64,000 bases of DNA from Kitasatospora xanthocidica. GTDB taxonomy: Bacteria; Actinomycetota; Actinomycetes; Streptomycetales; Streptomycetaceae. How positions within the stretch are numbered: position 1 is the first letter of the stretch; each line of letters starts with the position of its first letter. The notes below the pieces were generated by a model. That model ran no database searches, had not been told where the DNA came from, and saw only the letters and a program-made list of their open reading frames with translations. Location: NCBI RefSeq assembly GCF_014656195.1, contig NZ_BNBY01000028.1, forward strand, positions 41,599 to 105,598. Reading direction: 5' to 3'. This document shows positions 61,149 through 64,000 of this stretch, in pieces. The translations under genes and the position numbers were made by a program.

Positions 61149-63755
61149 TCAGGTGATCAGCTCCGGCAGCGGATCACTCCCGTCGCCGTGCGACGCACCC
61201 GGTTCCTCCGGCTCGGGCGGCCGTTCGACGGCGGGCAGGCTGACGACCATGGTGAGGCCGCCGCCGGGGGTGTCCTCGGCGGTGACGCTACCGTCCATCG
61301 CCTCGACGAAGCCGCGCGCCACCGCGAGCCCGAGGCCCACCCCGGCGCCGCGCGGCGCGTCGCCGTAACGCTGGAACGGGGCGAAGATCCGCTCCTTGGC
61401 CTCCTCCGGCACCCCCGGTCCGCGGTCGACGATCCGCAGCTCGACCCGGTCCGGCAGCCCCGGCTGCTCCAGCACATCGGCCTTCACCAGCACCCGGACG
61501 CCGTCCGGGCTGTACTTGACGGCGTTCTCGACCAGGTTGGCCAGCGAGCGCTCCAGCAACCCGCCGTCGGCCCGCACCATCGGGAGCGTCTCCGGCACGT
61601 CCAGCCGGACGGACTCCAGCGGTACGCCGCCGAGCGCGAACGGCACCACCTCGTCCAGGTCGGTCTCCTGGATCAGCGGGGTGACCGTCCCGGTCTGCAG
61701 CCGGCTCATGTCGAGCAGGTTGTTGATCAGGTGGTCCAGCCGGTCGGCCCCGTCCTCGATCCCGGCCAGCAGCTCGGCCTCGTCCTCCGGGGCCCAGTCG
61801 ACGTCCGCCGAACGCAGCGAGCTCACCGAGGCCTTGATGCCCGCCAGCGGGGTGCGCAGGTCGTGCGAGACGGCGGCCAGCAGCGCGGTCCGGATCCGGT
61901 TGCCCTCGGCCTCCCGGCGGGCCGCCGCGGCCTCCCGGGCCAGCCGGCGGCGCTCCAGCACCACCGCGGCCTGCGCGGCGAAGGCCCCCAGCAGCCGCCG
62001 GTCCGCCCCCGGCAGCACCCGGCCGCGCAGCACCAGCGCCAGGCTCTCGCCGACCGGGACGTCCACGTCGGCCTCCTCCGGCCGCTCCGGCGGCCGCGGC
62101 CCGGCGGTGGCCACCGGCACCCACGGGCCGAGCGGATCCGGGCGTTCCAGCAACGCCGCGCTCTCCTGCCCGAAGGTCTCCCGGACCTGCTCCATCAGCG
62201 CGGTCAGCACCCCGTCGCCGTTCGGCGCGCCGCGCAGCATCGTGCCGGCCAGCGCGCTGAGCGTCTGCGCCTCGGTCTGGCTGCGGGCCGCCTGGTGGGT
62301 GCGCCGGGCCGCCAGGTCCACCACGGAGGCCACCGATATGCCGACGATGGTGAATATCGCCACCGCCATGATGTTCTGCGGCTCGTTGATGGTGAAGGTG
62401 TGCAGCGGCGGCGTGAAGTAGTAGTTGAGCACCGAGGAGCCGACCAGCGCCGAACCGATCGCCGGCAGCAGCCCGCCGACCAGCGCCGCGCACACCGTCA
62501 GCGACAGGAACAGCAGCATGTCGGTGGAGAGCCCCAGCCCGCCGATCGCGGTCAGCACGATCGCCATCAGCGGCGGACCGCCCAGCCCGATCAGCCAGCC
62601 GGCGATCGTCCTGGTCCGGCCCAGGTCGGTGATCCGGCGGACCGGAATCCTGCCGCGCCCGTGCCCCGCGTTCTCGTGGGTGACCATGTGGACGTCGATG
62701 TCCCCGGCCTCCCGGGTCACCGTGGTGCCCACGCCCGGCCCGTACAGGTACTGCCAGCCGGGCCGGCGGCTGGTGCCCAGCACGATCTGGGTGGCGTTCA
62801 CGCCCCGGGCGAAGTCCAGCAGGCCGGCGGCCGGGTCGTCGCCCAGCACCGCGTGGAAGGAGCCGCCGAGGCTCTCCACCAGCGCCCGCTGCTCGATCAG
62901 CATCTGCGGCGAGCCCGAACCCACGAGGCCGTCCGAGCGGGAGATGTGCACGGCGAGCAGCTCACCGCCCGACACGCGGGCCGCGATCCGGGCGGCCCGC
63001 CGGATCAGCGTCGCCCCCTCCGGCCCGCCGGTCAGGCCCACCACGATCCGCTCCCGGGCCTGCCAGGTGCCCTCGATGCCCTGCTCGGCCCGGTACTTCT
63101 GCAGGTACTCGTCCACCCGGTCGGCGGTCCACAGCAGCGCGAGTTCGCGCAACGCGGTGAGGTTCCCGGGACGGAAGTAGTTGGCGAGCGCCGCGTCGAT
63201 CTTCTCCGGCGCGTACACGTTCCCGTGCGCCAGCCGCCGCCGCAGCGCCTGCGGGGACATGTCCACGAGCTCGATCTGATCGGCCCGCCGGACCACCTCG
63301 TCCGGGACGGTCTCGCGCTGGCGCACCCCGGTGATGCCCGCGACGGCGTCGCCCAGCGACTCCAGGTGCTGCACGTTGACGGTGGAGATCACGTCGATCC
63401 CGGCCGCCAGCAGCTCCTCGACGTCCTGCCAGCGCTTCTCGTTGCGGCACCCCGGGACGTTGGTGTGGGCCAGCTCGTCCACCAGGGCCACCTGCGGCCG
63501 GCGGGCGAGGACCGCGTCCAGGTCCATCTCGGAGAACCGCGCGCCCCGGTGCAGCACCTGCTGCCGCAGCACGACGTCCAGCCCGGCGACCATGTCCGCG
63601 GTGCGCCTGCGGCCGTGGTCCTCCACGAACGCCACCACGACGTCCGTACCGCGTTCCTGCCGCCGGTGCGCCTCGGCGAGCATGGCGTACGTCTTGCCGA
63701 CCCCGGGGGCCGCCCCGAGGTAGATGCGCAGCCTGCCTCGTCCCATGAGCACCAT
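61149..63755 (-). CDS. kdpD: KdpD potassium-sensing histidine kinase
   Basis: About 868 residues. The N-terminal KdpD domain has Walker A GAAPGVGKTYAML and VDELAHTN; a USP domain follows (about 245-370); four membrane helices lie at about 390-500; a GAF-like part and then the kinase: AVSHDLRTPLAGIKASVSSL (phospho-His), NLVENAVKYSPDG (N box), VDRGPGVPEEAKERIF and GVGLGLAVARGFVEAM. It phosphorylates KdpE. Two ATGs, 63755 and 63746, fit equally. The transporter genes kdpFABC, which normally precede kdpD, would lie beyond the right edge. Confidence 0.95.
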   Translation of the reverse strand: MVLMGRGRLRIYLGAAPGVGKTYAMLAEAHRRQERGTDVVVAFVEDHGRRRTADMVAGLDVVLRQQVLHRGARFSEMDLDAVLARRPQVALVDELAHTNVPGCRNEKRWQDVEELLAAGIDVISTVNVQHLESLGDAVAGITGVRQRETVPDEVVRRADQIELVDMSPQALRRRLAHGNVYAPEKIDAALANYFRPGNLTALRELALLWTADRVDEYLQKYRAEQGIEGTWQARERIVVGLTGGPEGATLIRRAARIAARVSGGELLAVHISRSDGLVGSGSPQMLIEQRALVESLGGSFHAVLGDDPAAGLLDFARGVNATQIVLGTSRRPGWQYLYGPGVGTTVTREAGDIDVHMVTHENAGHGRGRIPVRRITDLGRTRTIAGWLIGLGGPPLMAIVLTAIGGLGLSTDMLLFLSLTVCAALVGGLLPAIGSALVGSSVLNYYFTPPLHTFTINEPQNIMAVAIFTIVGISVASVVDLAARRTHQAARSQTEAQTLSALAGTMLRGAPNGDGVLTALMEQVRETFGQESAALLERPDPLGPWVPVATAGPRPPERPEEADVDVPVGESLALVLRGRVLPGADRRLLGAFAAQAAVVLERRRLAREAAAARREAEGNRIRTALLAAVSHDLRTPLAGIKASVSSLRSADVDWAPEDEAELLAGIEDGADRLDHLINNLLDMSRLQTGTVTPLIQETDLDEVVPFALGGVPLESVRLDVPETLPMVRADGGLLERSLANLVENAVKYSPDGVRVLVKADVLEQPGLPDRVELRIVDRGPGVPEEAKERIFAPFQRYGDAPRGAGVGLGLAVARGFVEAMDGSVTAEDTPGGGLTMVVSLPAVERPPEPEEPGASHGDGSDPLPELIT

Positions 63756-63943
63756 TCTTGATCCGGCCGTGTCCGGGAGCCACCCCCGGACACCTGTTCC
63801 CCTGCCCTTCGAGACTACGGCGTGAGCAGCGATTTTCCGCGGATCAGTCCGCTGATCAGGCGGTTTTAGCGGCATATTGACGGTGCACCAGCCACTCGGC
63901 GGGGGTCACTCGGCAGGGGTCCGGCCCGCTTTCCCGGAAACGC

Positions 63944-63978
63944 AAAAAGCCCCATCCGGGATCCGGATGGGGCTTTTT
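63944..63978. terminator. Strong bidirectional terminator near right edge
   Basis: Sixteen-nt perfect arms AAAAAGCCCCATCCGG / CCGGATGGGGCTTTTT around GAT, with A and T runs on both sides: a textbook intrinsic terminator on either strand. It isolates kdpD from whatever lies further right. Confidence 0.93.
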
Positions 63979-64000
63979 GGAATGATTGTTCGGCGGCGTC

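Overview
The window is a high-GC actinomycete chromosome segment. Gene order (mreBCD, ndk, DUF4233, folC, valS, clpX, clpP2-clpP1, tig, tRNA-Pro, tRNA-Gly, rpiB, pepN), very strong third-position GC bias, frequent GTG starts and several Streptomyces lineage-restricted families (DUF6087, DUF6099) point to a Streptomycetaceae genome (Streptomyces or Kitasatospora). No rRNA, insertion sequence, prophage or CRISPR array was seen.

Layout. 1-5.3 kb: cell-shape genes mreD (cut by the window edge), mreC and mreB, then ndk, a DUF4233 membrane protein and folC, all leftward. 5.5-8.1 kb: a rightward pair, a processive family-2 glycosyltransferase and a UDP-GlcNAc 2-epimerase, sitting between folC and valS. 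9-17.4 kb: valS, a Pro/Gln/Gly/Tyr-rich membrane protein, and the protein quality-control block clpX, clpP1-clpP2 (with a ClgR-type box) and trigger factor. 17.6-18 kb: two tRNA genes. 18-25.5 kb: small conserved hypotheticals, a membrane-bound SpoIIE-type phosphatase, rpiB, bioY, an amino-acid permease and a DsbA/FrnE-like protein. 25.7-32.7 kb: pepN, a secreted GH18 chitinase with a DasR-type site, and aconitase with a layered control region.

32.7-35.4 kb is an accessory patch with three membrane proteins of unknown role arranged head to head, a lone PIN-domain protein and a Cu/Zn-SOD-like secreted protein. 35.5-42 kb: ornithine carbamoyltransferase, the Pnkp-Hen1 RNA repair operon, and dapD. 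42-46 kb: DUF6087, a HelD/HelR-type helicase preceded by a rifamycin-associated element, a 16-copy pentanucleotide repeat, and DUF6099. 46.3-51.1 kb: a MazG-like/ATPase overlapping pair, an RlmA-type rRNA methyltransferase and an overlapping pair of ATP-grasp ligases. 52.3-53 kb: a toxin-antitoxin module (RHH antitoxin plus degenerate Fic/Doc-like toxin) with a readable promoter-operator.

53.6-63.8 kb is dominated by potassium-related genes: a KimA-like permease (coupled to a TrmA-type RNA methyltransferase), divergent CeoB/CeoC K+-uptake regulatory subunits, and the KdpD/KdpE two-component pair (kdpFABC not in the window). Several genes (dapD, valS, the ATPase, the antitoxin, probably folC) have a -10-like hexamer 6-7 nt before the start codon and no Shine-Dalgarno, so their mRNAs are probably leaderless. 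Strong candidates for little-described systems are the membrane trio at 32.7-34.3 kb, the twin ATP-grasp operon at 49.4-51.1 kb, the ATPase/MazG pair at 46.4-48.2 kb, and the glycosyltransferase/epimerase pair.
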